NCBI GenBank assembly: GCA_946122785.1
Contig: CAMGYJ010000007.1
Location: 3,116,909-3,180,908, forward strand
Direction: 5' to 3'
Source: Linum tenue
Taxonomy: Eukaryota; Streptophyta; Magnoliopsida; Malpighiales; Linaceae
Length of the DNA: 64,000 bases
Shown: positions 1 through 13,900 of the stretch, piece by piece
Layout of the letters: every line of letters starts with the position of its first letter
How positions within the stretch are numbered: the stretch's first letter is position 1
Program-made: the position numbers and the translations under genes
The notes under the pieces: model-generated
What the model was told of the DNA's origin: nothing
What the model saw: only the letters and a program-made list of their open reading frames with translations
Database searches by the model: none

Positions 1-3000
1 TAGCCTTTTGTCGCCCAAAAAATTACGAAAATGCCATCCAAAAATAAATTAACCCAAATCGATGCTTAAAAGACTTATCATCCGTGGAGAATACGATCAA
101 TAGACTTCATTATCAATGGAGAATAGGTTCGGCCTAATTCCGTGATATGCAGCCTCCAGAAACGAAAGAAAATGGCATTTCGGATAAATCCCCCGAAATC
201 TGTGATGGTACCCCTTTGGAATCTGCGAAAAATGGACTCGGCATAAATTCGCCCAAATCTGCACTTAATAGACTTAATCATCGTTGAAGAATAGCCTCAG
301 ACCGAATCCGTGATCAGTAGCCTTCAAAATCCAACTAAAATGGCCTTTCGTCGCCCAAAAAATTAAGAAAATGTCATCTGAAAATAAATTAACCCAAATC
401 GATGCTTAATGGACTTATCATCCGTGGAGAATAGGATCAATAGACTTCATTATCAATGGAGAATAGGCTCGGCCTGATTCCGTGATCTGCAGCCTCCAGA
501 AACGAAAGAAAATGGCATTTCGGGTAAATCGCCCGAAATCTGTGATGGTACCCCTTTGGAATCTGCCAAAAATGGACAGGAAATAAATTCGGCCAAATCG
601 GCACTTAATGAAATTAATCATTGTTGAAGAATAGCCTCAGGCCGAATCCGTGTTCTGTAGCCTTCAAAATCAAAAGAAAATGGCCTTTTGTCGCCCAAAA
701 AATTACGAAAATGCCATCCGAAAATAATTTGGCCCAAATCGATGCTTAATGGACTTATCATCCGTGGAGAATAGGATCAATAGACTTCATTATCAATGGA
801 GAATAGGCTTGGCCTGAATCCGTGATCTGCAGCTTCCAGTAACGAAAGAAAATGGCATTTCGTATAAATCGCCCAAAATCTGTGATGGTACCCCTTTGGA
901 ATCTGCCAAAAATGGACCCGGAATAAATTCGCCCAAATCTGCACTTAATGGACTTAATCATCGTTGAAGAATAGCGTCTGGCCGAATCCATGATCTATAG
1001 CCTTCAAAATCCAAAGAAAATGGCCTTTCGTCGCCCAAAAAATTACGAAAATGCCACCCGAAAATAAATTGGCCCAAATCGGTGCTTAATGAACTTATCA
1101 TCCGTGGATAATAGGATCAACAGACTTCATTATCAATGGAGAATAGGCTCGGCCTGATTCCGTCATCTGCAGCCTCCAAAAACGAAAGAAAATGGCATTT
1201 CAGAAAAATCGCCCGAAATCTGTGATGGTACCCCTTTGGAATCTGCCAAAAATGGACCCGGAATAAATTCGCCCAAAACTGCACTTAATGGACTTAATCA
1301 TCGTTGAAGAATAGCCTCAGGCCGAATCCGTGATCTGTAGCCTTCAAAATCAAAAGAAAATGTCCTTTCGTCGCCCAAAAAATAACGAAAATCTCATCCG
1401 AAATAAATTGGCTCAAATCGGTGCTTAATGGACTTATCATCCGTGGACAATAGGATCATTAGACTTCATTGTCAATGGAGAATAGGCTCGGCCTGAATCT
1501 GTCATCTGCAGCCTCTAGAAACGAAACAAAATGGGATTTCAGATAAATCGCCCGAAATCTGTGATGGTACACCATTGGAATCTGCCAAAAATGGACAGGA
1601 AATAAATCCGGCCGAATCGGCACTTAATGGACTTAATCATCGTTGATGAATAGCCTCATGCCGAATCCGTGATATGTAGCCTTCAAAATCTAAAGAAAAT
1701 GGCCTTTGTCGCCCAAAAAATTACAAAAATGCCATCCGATAATAAATTGGCCCAAATCGGTGCTTAACGGACTTATCATCCATGGATAATAGGATCAAAA
1801 TACTTCATTATCAATGGAGAATAGGCTCGGCCTGATTCCGTGATCTGCAGCCTCGAAAAACGAAAGAAAATGGCATTTCAGAAAAATCGCCCGAAATCTG
1901 TGATGGTACCCCTTTGGAATCTGCCAAAAATGGACCCGAAATAAATTCACCCAAAACTGCACTTAATGGACTTAATCATCGTTGAAGAATAGCCTCAGGC
2001 CGAATCCGTGATCTGTAGCCTTCAAAATCAAAAGAAAATGTCCTTTCGTCGCCCAAAAAATAATGAAAATGTCATCCGAAATAAATTGGGTCAAATCGGT
2101 GCTTAATGGACTTATCATCCGTGGAGAATAGGATCAATAGACTTCATTGTCAATGGAGAATAGGCTCGGCCTGAATCCGTGATCTGCAGCACCCAGAAAC
2201 GAAAGAAAATGGCATTTCGGATAAATCGCCCGAAATCTGTGATGGTACACCTTTGGAATCTGCCAAAAAAGGACAGGAAATAAATTCAGCCAAATCGGCA
2301 CTTAATGGACTTAATCATCGTTGAAGAATAGCCTCAGGCCGAATCCGTGATCTGTAGCCTTCAAAATCCAAAGAAAATGGCCTCTCGTCGCCCAAAAATT
2401 ATGAAAATGCCATCCGATAATAAATTGGCCCAAATCGGTGCTTAATGGACTTATCATCCGTGGAGAATTGAATCAATAGAATTCATTATCAATGGAGAAT
2501 AGGCTCGGCCTGAATTCCTAATCTGCAGCCTCCAGAAACGAAAGAAAATGGTATTTCGGATAAATCATCCGAAATCTGTGATGGTACCCCTTTGGAATCT
2601 GCCAAAAATGGACCCGGAATAAATTCTCCCAAATCTTCACTTAATGGACTTAATCATCTTTGAAGAATAGCCTCAGGCCGAATCCGTGATCTGTAGCCTT
2701 CAAAATCAAAAGAAAATGGCCTTTTGTCACCCAAAAAATTACGAAATGCCATCCAAAATAAATTGGCTCAAAACGGTGCTTAATGGACTTATCATACGTG
2801 GGAAATAGCATCAATAGACTTCATTATCAATGGAGAATAGGCTGGGCATGATTCAGTGATCTGCAACCTCCAAAATCGAAAGAAAATGGCATTTCGGAAA
2901 ATCGCCCAAAATCTATGATGGTAACCCTTTGGAATCTGCCAAAAATGGACAGGAAATAAATTCGGCCAAATCGGCACTTAATGGACTTAATCATCGTTGA

Positions 3001-5385
3001 AAAATAGCCTCAGGTCGAATCTGTAATCTGTAGCCTTCAAAATTCAAAGAAAATGGTCTTTCGTCGCCCAAAAATTTACGAAAATACCATCTGAAAATAA
3101 ATTGGCCCAAATCAGTGCTTAATGGACTTATCATCAGTGGAGAATAGGATCAATAGACTTCATTGTCAATGGAGAATAGGCTCGGCCTGATTCCGTGATC
3201 TGCAGCCTCCAGAAACGAAAGAAAATGGCATTTCGGAAAAATTGCCCGAAATCTGTGATGGTACACCTTTGGAATCTCCCAAAAATGGACAGGAAATAAA
3301 TTCGGCCAAATCGGCACCTAATGGACTTAATCATCGTTTAAGAATAGCCTCTGGCCGAATCCGTGATATGTAGCCTTCAAAATCCAAAGAAAATGGCCTT
3401 TCGTCGCCCAAAAAATTACAAAAATGCCATCCGATAATAAATTGGCCCAAATCGGTGCTTAACGGACTTATCATCCGTGGATAATAGGATCAAAAGACTT
3501 CATTATCAATGGAGAATAGGCTCGGCCTGATTCCGTGATCTGCAGCCTCGAAAAACGAAAGAAAATGGCATTTCAGAAAAATCGCCCGAAATCTGTGATA
3601 GTACACCTTTGGAATCTGCCAAAAATGGACAGAAAATAAATTCGGCCGAATCGGCACTTAATAGACTTAATCATCGTTGAAGAATAGCCTCAGGCCAATT
3701 CCGTGATCTGTAGCCTTCAAAATCAAAAGAAAATGGCCTTTCGTCGCCCAAAAAATTACGAAAATGCTATCCGAAAATAAATTGGCACGAATCGGTGCTT
3801 AATGGACTTATAATCCGTGGAGAATTTGATCAATAGACTCATTATCAATGGACAATAGGCTCGGCCAGAATCCGTGATCTGCAGCCTCCAGAAACGAAAG
3901 ATAATGGCATTTCGGATAAATCGCCATAAATCTGTGATGGTACCCCTTTGGAATCTGCCAAAAATGGACCTGGAATAAAGTCGCCCAAATCTTCACTTAA
4001 TGGACTTAATCATCGTTGAAAAATAGCCTCAGGCCGTATCCGTGATCTGTAGCCTTCAAAATCAAAAGAAAATGGCCTTTCGTCGGCCAAAAAATTACGA
4101 AAATGCCATCCGAAATAAATTGGCTCAAATCGGGGTTTAATGGACTTATCATACGGGGAGAATAAGATCAATAGACTTCATTATCAATGGAGAATTGGCT
4201 CGGCTTGATTCCGTGATCGGCAGCCTCCAAAAACGAAAGAAATTTGCATTTCAGAAAAATCGCCCGAAATCTGTGATGGTACCCCTTTGGAATCTGCCAA
4301 AAATGGACCCGGAATAAATTCGCCCAAAACTGCACTTAATGGACTTAATCATCGTTGAAGAATAGCCTCAGGCCGAATCCGTTATCTGTAGCCTTCAAAA
4401 TCAAAAGAAAATGGCCTTTCGTCGGCCAAAAAATAACGAAAAATACCATCTGGAAATAAATTGGCCCAAATCAGTGCTTAATGGACTTATCATCAGTGGA
4501 GAATAGGATCAATAGACTTCATTGTCAATGGAGAATAGGCTCGGCCTGAATCCGTGATCTGCAGCCTCCAGAAACGAAAGAAAATGGCATTTCGGATAAA
4601 TCGCCCGAAATCTGTGATAGTACACCTTTGGAATCTGCCAAAAATGGACAGGACATAAATTCGGCCAAATCGGCACTTAATGAACTTAATCATCGTTGAA
4701 GAATAGCCTCAGGTTGAATCCGTAATCTGTAGCCTTCAAAATTCAAAGAAAATGGTCTTTCGTCGCCCAAAAAATAACGAAAATGTCATCCGAAATAAAT
4801 TGGCTCAAATCGGTGCTTAATGGACTTATCATTCGTGGAGAATAGGATAAATAGACTTCATTGTCAATGGAGAATAGTCTCGGCCTGAATCCGTGATCTG
4901 CAGCCTCCAGAAACGAAAGAAAAATAGCATTTCGGATAAATCGCCCGAAATCTGTGATGGTACACCTTTGGAATCTGCCAAAAATGGACAGGAAATAAAT
5001 TTGGCCAAATCGGCACTTAATGGAGTTAATCATCGTTGAAGAATAGCCTCAGGCCGAATCCGTGATCTGTAGCCTTCAAAATCAAAAGAAAATGGCCTTT
5101 CGTCGCCCAAAAAATTATGAAAATGCCATCCAAAATAAATTGGCCCAAATCGGTGCTTAATGGACTTACCATCCGTAGAGAATAGGATCATAGACTTCAT
5201 TATCAATGGAGAATAGGCTCGGCCTGATTCCGTGATCTGCAGCCTCCAAAATCGAAAGAAAAGGGCATTTTGGAAAATCGCCTGAAATATGTGATAGTAC
5301 CCCTTTGGAATCTGCCAAAAATGGACAGGAAATAAATTCGTCCAAATCGGCACTTAATGGACTTAATCATCGTTGAAGAATAGCC
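1..5385. repeat. Left satellite mosaic outside the regular HOR
   Basis: About 16 monomers of the same family without the regular 10-monomer order. Recognisable HOR types appear shuffled: about 970-2340 resembles HOR monomers 10, 1, 2 and 3 in that order (for example GCGTCTGGCCGAATCC near 975, GCCTCGAAAAACG near 1850). About 3650-4330 resembles the monomers that follow GCTATCCGAAAATAAATTGG in the HOR. Blocks at about 2340-3060 and 4740-5350 carry variants absent from the HOR but present again on its right side. This looks like an older, less homogenised part of the array. Confidence 0.75.
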
Positions 5386-6210
5386 TCAGGCCGAATCCGT
5401 GATCTGTAGCCTTCAAAATCAAAAGAAAATGTCCTTTCGTCGCCCAAAAAATAACGAAAATGTCATCCTAAATAAATTGTCTCAAATCGGTGCTTAATGG
5501 ACTTATCATCCGTGGAGAATAGGATCAATAGACTTCATTGTCAACGGAGAATAGGCTCGGCCTGAATCCGTGATCTGCAGCCTCTAGAAACGAAAGAAAA
5601 TGGCATTTCAGATAAATTGCCCGAAATCTGTGATGGTACACCTTTGGAATTTCCCAAAAATGGACAGGAAATAAATTCGGCCAAATCGGCAGCTAATGGA
5701 CTTAATCATCGTTGAAGAATAGCCTCATGCCGAATCCGTGATATGTAGCCTTCAAAATCCAAAGAAATTGGCCTTTCGTCGCCCAAAAAATTACAAAAAT
5801 GTCATCCGTTAATAAATTGGCCCAAATCGGTGCTTAACGGACTTATCATCCGTGGATAATAGGATCAAAAGACTTCATTATCAATGGAGAATAGGCTCGG
5901 CCTGATTCCGTGATCTGCAGCCTCGAAAAACGAAAGAAAATGGCATTTTAGAAAAATCGCTCGAAATCTGTGATGGTACCCCTTTGGAATCTGCCAAAAA
6001 TGGACCCGGAATAAATTCGCCCAAAACTGCACTTAATGGACTTAATCATCGTTGAAGAATAGCCTCAGACCGAATCCGTGATCTGTAGCCTTCAAAATCA
6101 AAAGAAAATGTCCTTTCGTCGCCCAAAAAATAACGAAAATGTCATCTGAAATAAATTGGCTCAAATCGGTGCTTAATGGACTTATCATCCGTGGAGAATA
6201 GGATCAATAG

Positions 6211-6550
6211 ACTTCTTTGTCAATGGAGAATAGGCTCGGCCTGAATCCGTGATCTGCAGCATCCAGAAACGAAAGAAAATGGCATTTCGGATAAATCGCC
6301 CGAAATCTGTGATGGTACACCTATGGAATCTGCCAAAAATGGACAGGAAACGAATTCGGCCAAATCGGCACCTAATGGACTTAATCATCGTTGAAGAATA
6401 GCCTCATGCCGAATCCGTGATATGTAGCCTTCAAAACTCAAAGAAAATTGCCTTTCGTCGCCCAAAAAATTACGAAAATGTCATCCAAAAATAAATTGGC
6501 CCAAATCAGTACTTAATGGACTTATCATCCGTGGAGAATAGGATCAATAG
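6211..6550. repeat. Representative satellite monomer with three related blocks
   Basis: One monomer chosen to show the internal build. Block A is 6211-6378 (168 bp), block B 6379-6519 (141 bp) and block C 6520-6550 (31 bp). All three begin with variants of the same motif, ACTT..ATCAT..GTGGAGAATAG. Blocks A and B continue in parallel through CCGTGATCTG(C/T)AGCCT, then AAAGAAAATGGC(A/C)TTTCG, and both end in a CACTTAATGG-like string (CACCTAATGG in block A here). The monomer therefore looks like an old duplication of a ~140-170 bp unit plus a truncated third copy, later amplified as a 340-bp whole. Confidence 0.8.
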
Positions 6551-9500
6551 ACTTCATTATCAATGGAGAATAGGCTCGGCTTGATTCCGTGATCTGCAGC
6601 CTCCAGAAACGAAAGAAAATGGCTTTTCGGAAAAATCGCCCGAAATCTGTGATGATACCCCTTTGGAATTTGCCAAAAATGGAACCTAAACAAATTCGCA
6701 CAAATCTGCTTTTAATGGACTTAATCATCGTTGAAGAATAGCCTCAGGCCAAATCCGTGATCTGTAGCCTTCAAAATCAAAAGAAAATGGCCTTTCGTCG
6801 GCTAAAAAATTACGAAAATGCCATCCGAAATAAATTGGCTTAAATCGGGGCTTAATGGACTTATCATACGGGGAGAATAGGATCAATAGACTTCATTATC
6901 AATGGAGAATAGGCTCGGCCTGATTCCGTGATCTGCAGCCTCCACAAACGAAAGAAAATGGCTTTTCCGAAAGATTGCCCGAAATCTGTGATGGTACCCC
7001 TTTGGAATCTGCCAAAAATGGACCCGGAATAAATTCGCCCTAATCTGAACTTAATGGACTTAATCATCGTTGAAGAATAGCCTCAGGCCAAATCCGTAAT
7101 CTATAGCCTTCAAAATCAAAAGAAAATGGCCTTTCGTCGCCCAAAAATTTATGAAAATACCATCTGAAAATAACTTGGCCCAAATCAGTGCTTAATGGAC
7201 TTATCATCAGTTTTTAATAGGATCAATCGACTTCATTGTCAATGGAGAATAGGCTCGGCCTGACTCCGTGATCTGCAGCCTCCACAAACGAAAGAAAATG
7301 GCATTTCGGATAAATCGCTCGAAATCTGTGATAGTACACCTTTGGAATCTGCATTGAAAGGACAGGAAATAAATTCGGCCAAATCGGCACTTAATAGACT
7401 TAATCATCGTTGAAGAATAGCCTCAGGCCAATTCCGTGATCTGTAGCCTTCAAAATCAAAAGAAAATGACCTTTCGTCGCCCAAAAAATTACGAAAATGC
7501 TATCCGAAAATAAATTGGCACAAATCGGTGCTTAATGGACTTATAATCCGTGGAGAATTTGATCAATAGACTTCATTATCAATGGACAATAGGCTCGGCC
7601 AGAATCCGTGATCTGCAGCCTCCAGAAACGAAAGAAAATGGCATTTCGGATAAATCGCCCTAAATCTGTGATGGTACCCCTTTGGAATATGCCAAAAATA
7701 GACTTGGAATAAAGTCGCCCAAATCTTCACTTAATGGACTTAATCATCTTTGAAAAATAGCCTCAGGCCGTATCCGTGATCTGTAGCCTTCAAAATCAAA
7801 AGAAAATGGCCTTTCGTCGGCCAAAAAATTACGAAATTGCCATCCGAAATAAATTGGCTCAAATCGGGGCTTAATGGACTTATCATACGGGGAGAATAAG
7901 ATCAATAGACTTCATTATCAATGGAGAATTGGCTCGGCTTGATTCCGTGATCGGCAGCCTCCAGAAACGAAAGAAAATGGCATTTCCGAAAAATCGCCCG
8001 AAATCTGTGATGGTACCCCTTTGGAATCTGCCAAAAATGGACCCGGAATAAATTCCCCCAAAACTGCACTTAATAGACTTAATCATCATTGAAGAATAGC
8101 CTGAGGCCGAATCCGTGATCTGTAGCCTTCAAAATCATAAGAAAATGGCCTTTCGTCGGCCAAAAAATTACGAAAATGCCATCCGAAATAAATTTGCTTA
8201 AATAGGGGCTTAATGGACTTATCATACTGGGAGAATAGGATCAATAGACTTCATTATCCATGGAGAATAGGCTCGGCCTGATTTCGAGATCTTCAACCTC
8301 TAGAAACGAAAGAAAATGGAATTTCGGAAAAATCGCCCGAAATCTGTAATGGTACCCCTTTGGAATCTGCCAAAAATGGACCCGGAATAAATTCGCCCAA
8401 ATCTGCACTTAATAGACTTAATCATCGTTGAAGAATAGCGTCTGGCCGAATCCATGATCTGTAGCCTTCAAAATCCAAAGAAAATGGCCTTTCGTCGCCC
8501 AAAAAATTACGAAAATGCCATCCGAAAATAAATTGGCCCAAATCGGTGCTTAATGAACTTTTCATCCGTGGATAATAGGATCAACAGACTTCATTATCAA
8601 TGGAGAATAGGCTCGGCCTGATTCCGTGATCTGCAGCCTCGAAAAATGAAAGAAAATGGCATTTCAGAAAAATCGCCCGAAATCTGTGATGGTACCCCTT
8701 TGGAATCTGCCAAAAATGGACCCGGAATAAATTCGCCCAAATCTGCACTTAATGGACTTAATCATCGTTGAAGAATAGCCTCAGGCCGAATCCGTGATCT
8801 GTAGCCTTCAAAATCAAAAGAAAATGTCCTTTCGTCGCCCAAAAAATAACGAAAATGTCATCCGAAATAAATTGGCTCAAATCGGTGCTTAATGGACTTA
8901 TCATCCGTGGAGAATAGGATCAATAGACTTCATTGTCAATGGAGAATAGGCTCGGCATGAATCCGTGATCTGCAGCCTCTAGAAACGAAAGAAAATGGCA
9001 TTTCAGATAAATCGCCCGAAATCTGTGATGGTACACCTTTGGAATCTCCCAAAAATGGACAGGAAATAAATTCGGCCAAATCGGCACCTAATGGACTTAA
9101 TCATCGTTGAAGAATAGCCTCATGCCGAATCTGTGATATGTAGCCTTCAAAATCCAAAGAAATTGGCCTTTCGTCGCCCAAAAAATTACAAAAATGTCAT
9201 CCGATAATAAATTGGCCCAAATCGGTGCTTAACGGACTTATCATCCGTGGATAATAGGATCAAAAGACTTCATTATCAATGGAGAATAGGCTCGGCCTGA
9301 TTCCGTGATCTGCAGCCTCGAAAAACGAAAGAAAATGGCATTTTAGAAAAATCGCTCGAAATCTGTGATGGTACCCCTTTGGAATCTGCCAAAAATGGAC
9401 CCGGAATAAATTCGCCCAAAACTGCACTTAATGGACTTAATCATCGTTGAAGAATAGCCTCAGACCGAATCCGTGATCTGTAGCCTTCAAAATCAAAAGA

Positions 9501-10879
9501 AAATGTCCTTTCGTCGCCCAAAAAATAACGAAAATGTCATCCGAAATAAATTGGCTCAAATCGGTGCTTAATGGACTTATCATCCGTGGAGAATAGGATC
9601 AATAGACTTCATTGTCAATGGAGAATAGGCTCGGCCTGAATCCGTGATCTGCAGCATCCAGAAACGAAAGAAAATGGCATTTCGGATAAATCGCCCGAAA
9701 TCTGTGATGGTACACCTATGGAATCTGCCAAAAATGGACAGGAAATGAATTCGGCCAAATCGGCACCTAATGGACTTAATCATCGTTGAAGAATAGCCTC
9801 ATGCCGAATCCGTGATATGTAGCCTTCAAAATCCAAAGAAAATTGCCTTTCGTCGCCCAAAAATTACGAAAATGTCATCCGAAAATAAATTGGCCCAAAT
9901 CAGTACTTAATGGACTTATCATCCGTGGAGAATTGGATCAATAGACTTCATTATCAATGGAGAATAGGCTCGGCCTGATTCCGTGATCTGCAGCCTCCAG
10001 AAACGAAAGAAAATGGCATTTCGGAAAAATCGCCCGAAATCTGTGATGATACCCCTTTGGAATTTGCCAAAAATGGAACCTAAACAAATTCGCACAAATC
10101 TGCACTTAATGGACTTAATCATCGTTGAAGAATAGCCTCAGGCCAAATCCGTGATCTGTAGCCTTCAAAATCAAAAGAAAATGGCCTTTCGTCGGCTAAA
10201 AAATTACGAAAATGCCATCCGAAATAAATTGGCTTAAATCGGGGCTTAATGGACTTATCATACGGGGAGAATAGGATCAATAGACTTCATTATCAATGGA
10301 GAATAGGCTCGGCCTGATTCCGTGATCTGCAGCCTCCACAAACGAAAGAAAATGGCATTTCCGAAAGATTTCCCGAAATCTGTGATGGTACCCCTTTGGA
10401 ATCTGCCAAAAATGGACCCGGAATAAATTCGCCCTAATCTGAACTTAATTGACTTAATCATCGTTGAAGAATAGCCTCATGCCAAATCCGTAATCTGTAG
10501 CCTTCAAAATCAAAAGAAAATGGCCTTTCGTCGCCCAAAAATTTATGAAAATACCATCTGAAAATAACTTGGCCCAAATCAGTGCTTAATGGACTTATCA
10601 TCAGTGGAGAATAGGATCAATCGACTTCATTGTCAATGGAGAATAGGCTCGGCCTGACTCCGTGATCTGCAGCCTCCACAAACGAAAGAAAATGGCATTT
10701 CGGATAAATCGCTCGAAATCTGTGATAGTACACCTTTGGAATCTGCCAAAAATGGACAGGAAATAAATTCGGCCAAATCGGCACCTAATAGACTTAATCA
10801 TCGTTGAAGAATAGCCTCAGGCCAATTCCGTGATCTGTAGCCTTCAAAATCAAAAGAAAATGGCCTTTCGTCGCCCAAA

Positions 10880-10905
10880 AAATTACGAAAATGGCCTTTA
10901 TAATC
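10880..10905. other. ~37-bp deletion in HOR copy 2
   Basis: At this point copies 1, 3 and 4 read from GAAAATGCTATCCG through GGTGCTTAATGGA (GGTACTTAATGGA in copy 4) to CTTATAATCCG. Copy 2 jumps from GAAAATGG almost directly to CCTTTATAATCCG. The loss accounts for the shorter spacing between copies 2 and 3 (3358 against 3394-3395 bp). It is private to this copy and so arose after the HOR unit spread, or the copy escaped later homogenisation. Confidence 0.85.
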
Positions 10906-13900
10906 CGTGGAGAATTTGATCAATAGACTTCATTATCAATGGACAATAGGCTCGGCCAGAATCCGTGATCGGCAGCCTCCAGAAACGAAAGAAAATGGCA
11001 TTTCGGATAAATCGCCCTAAATCTGTGATGGTACCCCTTTGGAATATGCCAAAAATAGACCTGGAATAAAGTCGCCCAAATCTTCACTTAATGGACTTAA
11101 TCATCTTTGAAAAATAGCCTCAGGCCGTATCCGTGATCTGTAGCCTTCAAAATCAAAAGAAAATGGCCTTTCGTCGGCCAAAAAATTACGAAATTGCCAT
11201 CCGAAATAAATTGGCTCAAATCGGGGCTTAATGGACTTATCATACGGGGAGAATAAGATCAATAGACTTCATTATCAATGGAGAATTGGCTCGGCTTGAT
11301 TCCGTGATCGGCAGCCTCCAGAAACGAAAGAAAATGGCATTTCTGAAAAATCGCCCGAAATCTGTGATGGTACCCCTTTGGAATCTGCCAAAAATGGACC
11401 CGGAATAAATTCGCCCAAAACTGCACTTAATAGACTTAATCATCATTGAAGAATAGCCTGAGGCCGAATCCGTGATCTGTAGCCTTCAAAATCATAAGAA
11501 AAATGGCCTTTCGTCGGCCAAAAAATAACGAAAATGCCATCCGAAATAAATTTGCTTAAATAGGGGCTTAATGGACTTATCATACTGGGAGAATAGGATC
11601 AATAGACTTCATTATCCATGGAGAATAGGCTCGGCCTGATTTCGAGATCTTCAACCTCTAGAAACGAAAGAAAATGGAATTTCGGAAAAATCGCCCGAAA
11701 TCTGTAATGGTACCCCTTTGGAATCTGCCAAAAATGGACCCGGAATAAATTCGCCCAAATCTGCACTTAATAGACTTAATCATCGTTGAAGAATAGCGTC
11801 TGGCCGAATCCATGATCTGTAGCCTTCAAAATCCAAAGAAAATGGCCTTTCGTCGCCCAAAAAATTACGAAAATGCCATCCGAAAATAAATTGGCCCAAA
11901 TCGGTGCTTAATGAACTTATCATCCGTGGATAATAGGATCAACAGACTTCATTATCAATGGAGAATAGGCTCGGCCTGATTCCGTGATCTGCAGCCTCGA
12001 AAAATGAAAGAAAATGGCATTTCAGAAAAATCGCCCGAAATTTGTGATGGTACCCCTTTGGAATCTGCCAAAAATGGACCCGGAATAAATTCGCCCAAAA
12101 CTGCACTTAATGGACTTAATCATCGTTGAAGAATAGCCTCAGGCCGAATCCGTGATCTGTAGCCTTCAAAATCAAAAGAAAATGTCCTTTCGTCGCCCAA
12201 AAAATAACGAAAATGTCATCCGAAATAAATTGGCTCAAATCGGTGCTTAATGGACTTATCATCCGTGGAGAATAGGATCAATAGACTTCATTGTCAATGG
12301 AGAATAGGCTCGGCATGAATCCGTGATCTGCAGCCTCTAGAAACGAAAGAAAATGGCATTTCAGATAAATCGCCCGAAATCTGTGATGGTACACCTTTGG
12401 AATCTCCCAAAAATGGACAGGAAATAAATTCGGCCAAATCGGCACCTAATGGACTTAATCATCGTTGAAGAATAGCCTCATGCCGAATCTGTGATATGTA
12501 GCCTTCAAAATCCAAAGAAATTGGCCTTTCGTCGCCCAAAAAATTACAAAAATGTCATCCGATAATAAATTGGCCAAAATCGGTGCTTAACGGACTTATC
12601 ATCCGTGGATAATAGGATCAAAAGACTTCATTATCAATGGAGAATAGGCTCGGCCTGATTCCGTGATCTGCAGCCTCGAAAAACGAAAGAAAATGGCATT
12701 TTAGAAAAATCGCTCGAAATCTGTGATGGTACCCCTTTGGAACCTGCCAAAAATGGACCCGGAATAAATTCGCCCAAAACTGCACTTAATGGACTTAATC
12801 ATCGTTGAAGAATAGCCTCAGACCGAATCCGTGATCTGTAGCCTTCAAAATCAAAAGAAAATGTCCTTTCGTCGCCCAAAAAATAACGAAAATGTCATCC
12901 GGAATAAATTGGCTCAAATCGGTGCTTAATGGACTTATCATCCGTGGAGAATAGGATCAATAGACTTCATTGTCAATGAAGAATAGGCTCGGCCTGAATC
13001 CGTGATCTGCATCATCCAGAAACGAAAGAAAATGGCATTTCGGATAAATCGCCCGAAATCTGTGATGGTACACCTATGGAATCTGCCAAAAATGGACAGG
13101 AAATGAATTCGGCCAAATCGGCACCTAATGGACTTAATCATCGTTGAAGAATAGCCTCATGCCGAATCCGTGATATGTAGCCTTCAAAATCCAAAGAAAA
13201 TTGCCTTTCGTCGCCCAAAAATTACGAAAATGTCATCCGAAAATAAATTGGCCCAAATCAGTACTTAATGGACTTATCATCCGTGGAGAATAGGATCAAT
13301 AGACTTCATTATCAATGGAGAATAGGCTCGGCCTGATTCCGTGATCTGCAGCCTCCAGAAACGAAAGAAAATGGCATTTCGGAAAAATCGCCCGAAATCT
13401 GTGATGATACCCCTTTGGAATTTGCCAAAAATGGAACCTAAACAAATTCGCACAAATCTGCACTTAATGGACTTAATCATCGTTGAAGAATAGCCTCAGG
13501 CCAAATCCGTGATCTGTAGCCTTCAAAATCAAAAGAAAATGGCCTTTCGTCGGCTAAAAAATTACGAAAATGCCATCCGAAATAAATTGGCTTAAATCGG
13601 GGCTTAATGGACTTATCATACGGGGAGAATAGGATCAATAGACTTCATTATCAATGGAGAATAGGCTCGGCCTGATTCCGTGATCTGCAGCCTCCACAAA
13701 CGAAAGAAAATGGCATTTCCGAAAGATTTCCCGAAATCTGTGATGGTACCCCTTTGGAATCTGCCAAAAATGGACCCGGAATAAATTCGCCCTAATCTGA
13801 ACTTAATTGACTTAATCATCGTTGAAGAATAGCCTCATGCCAAATCCGTAATCTGTAGCCTTCAAAATCAAAAGAAAATGGCCTTTCGTCGCCCAAAAAT

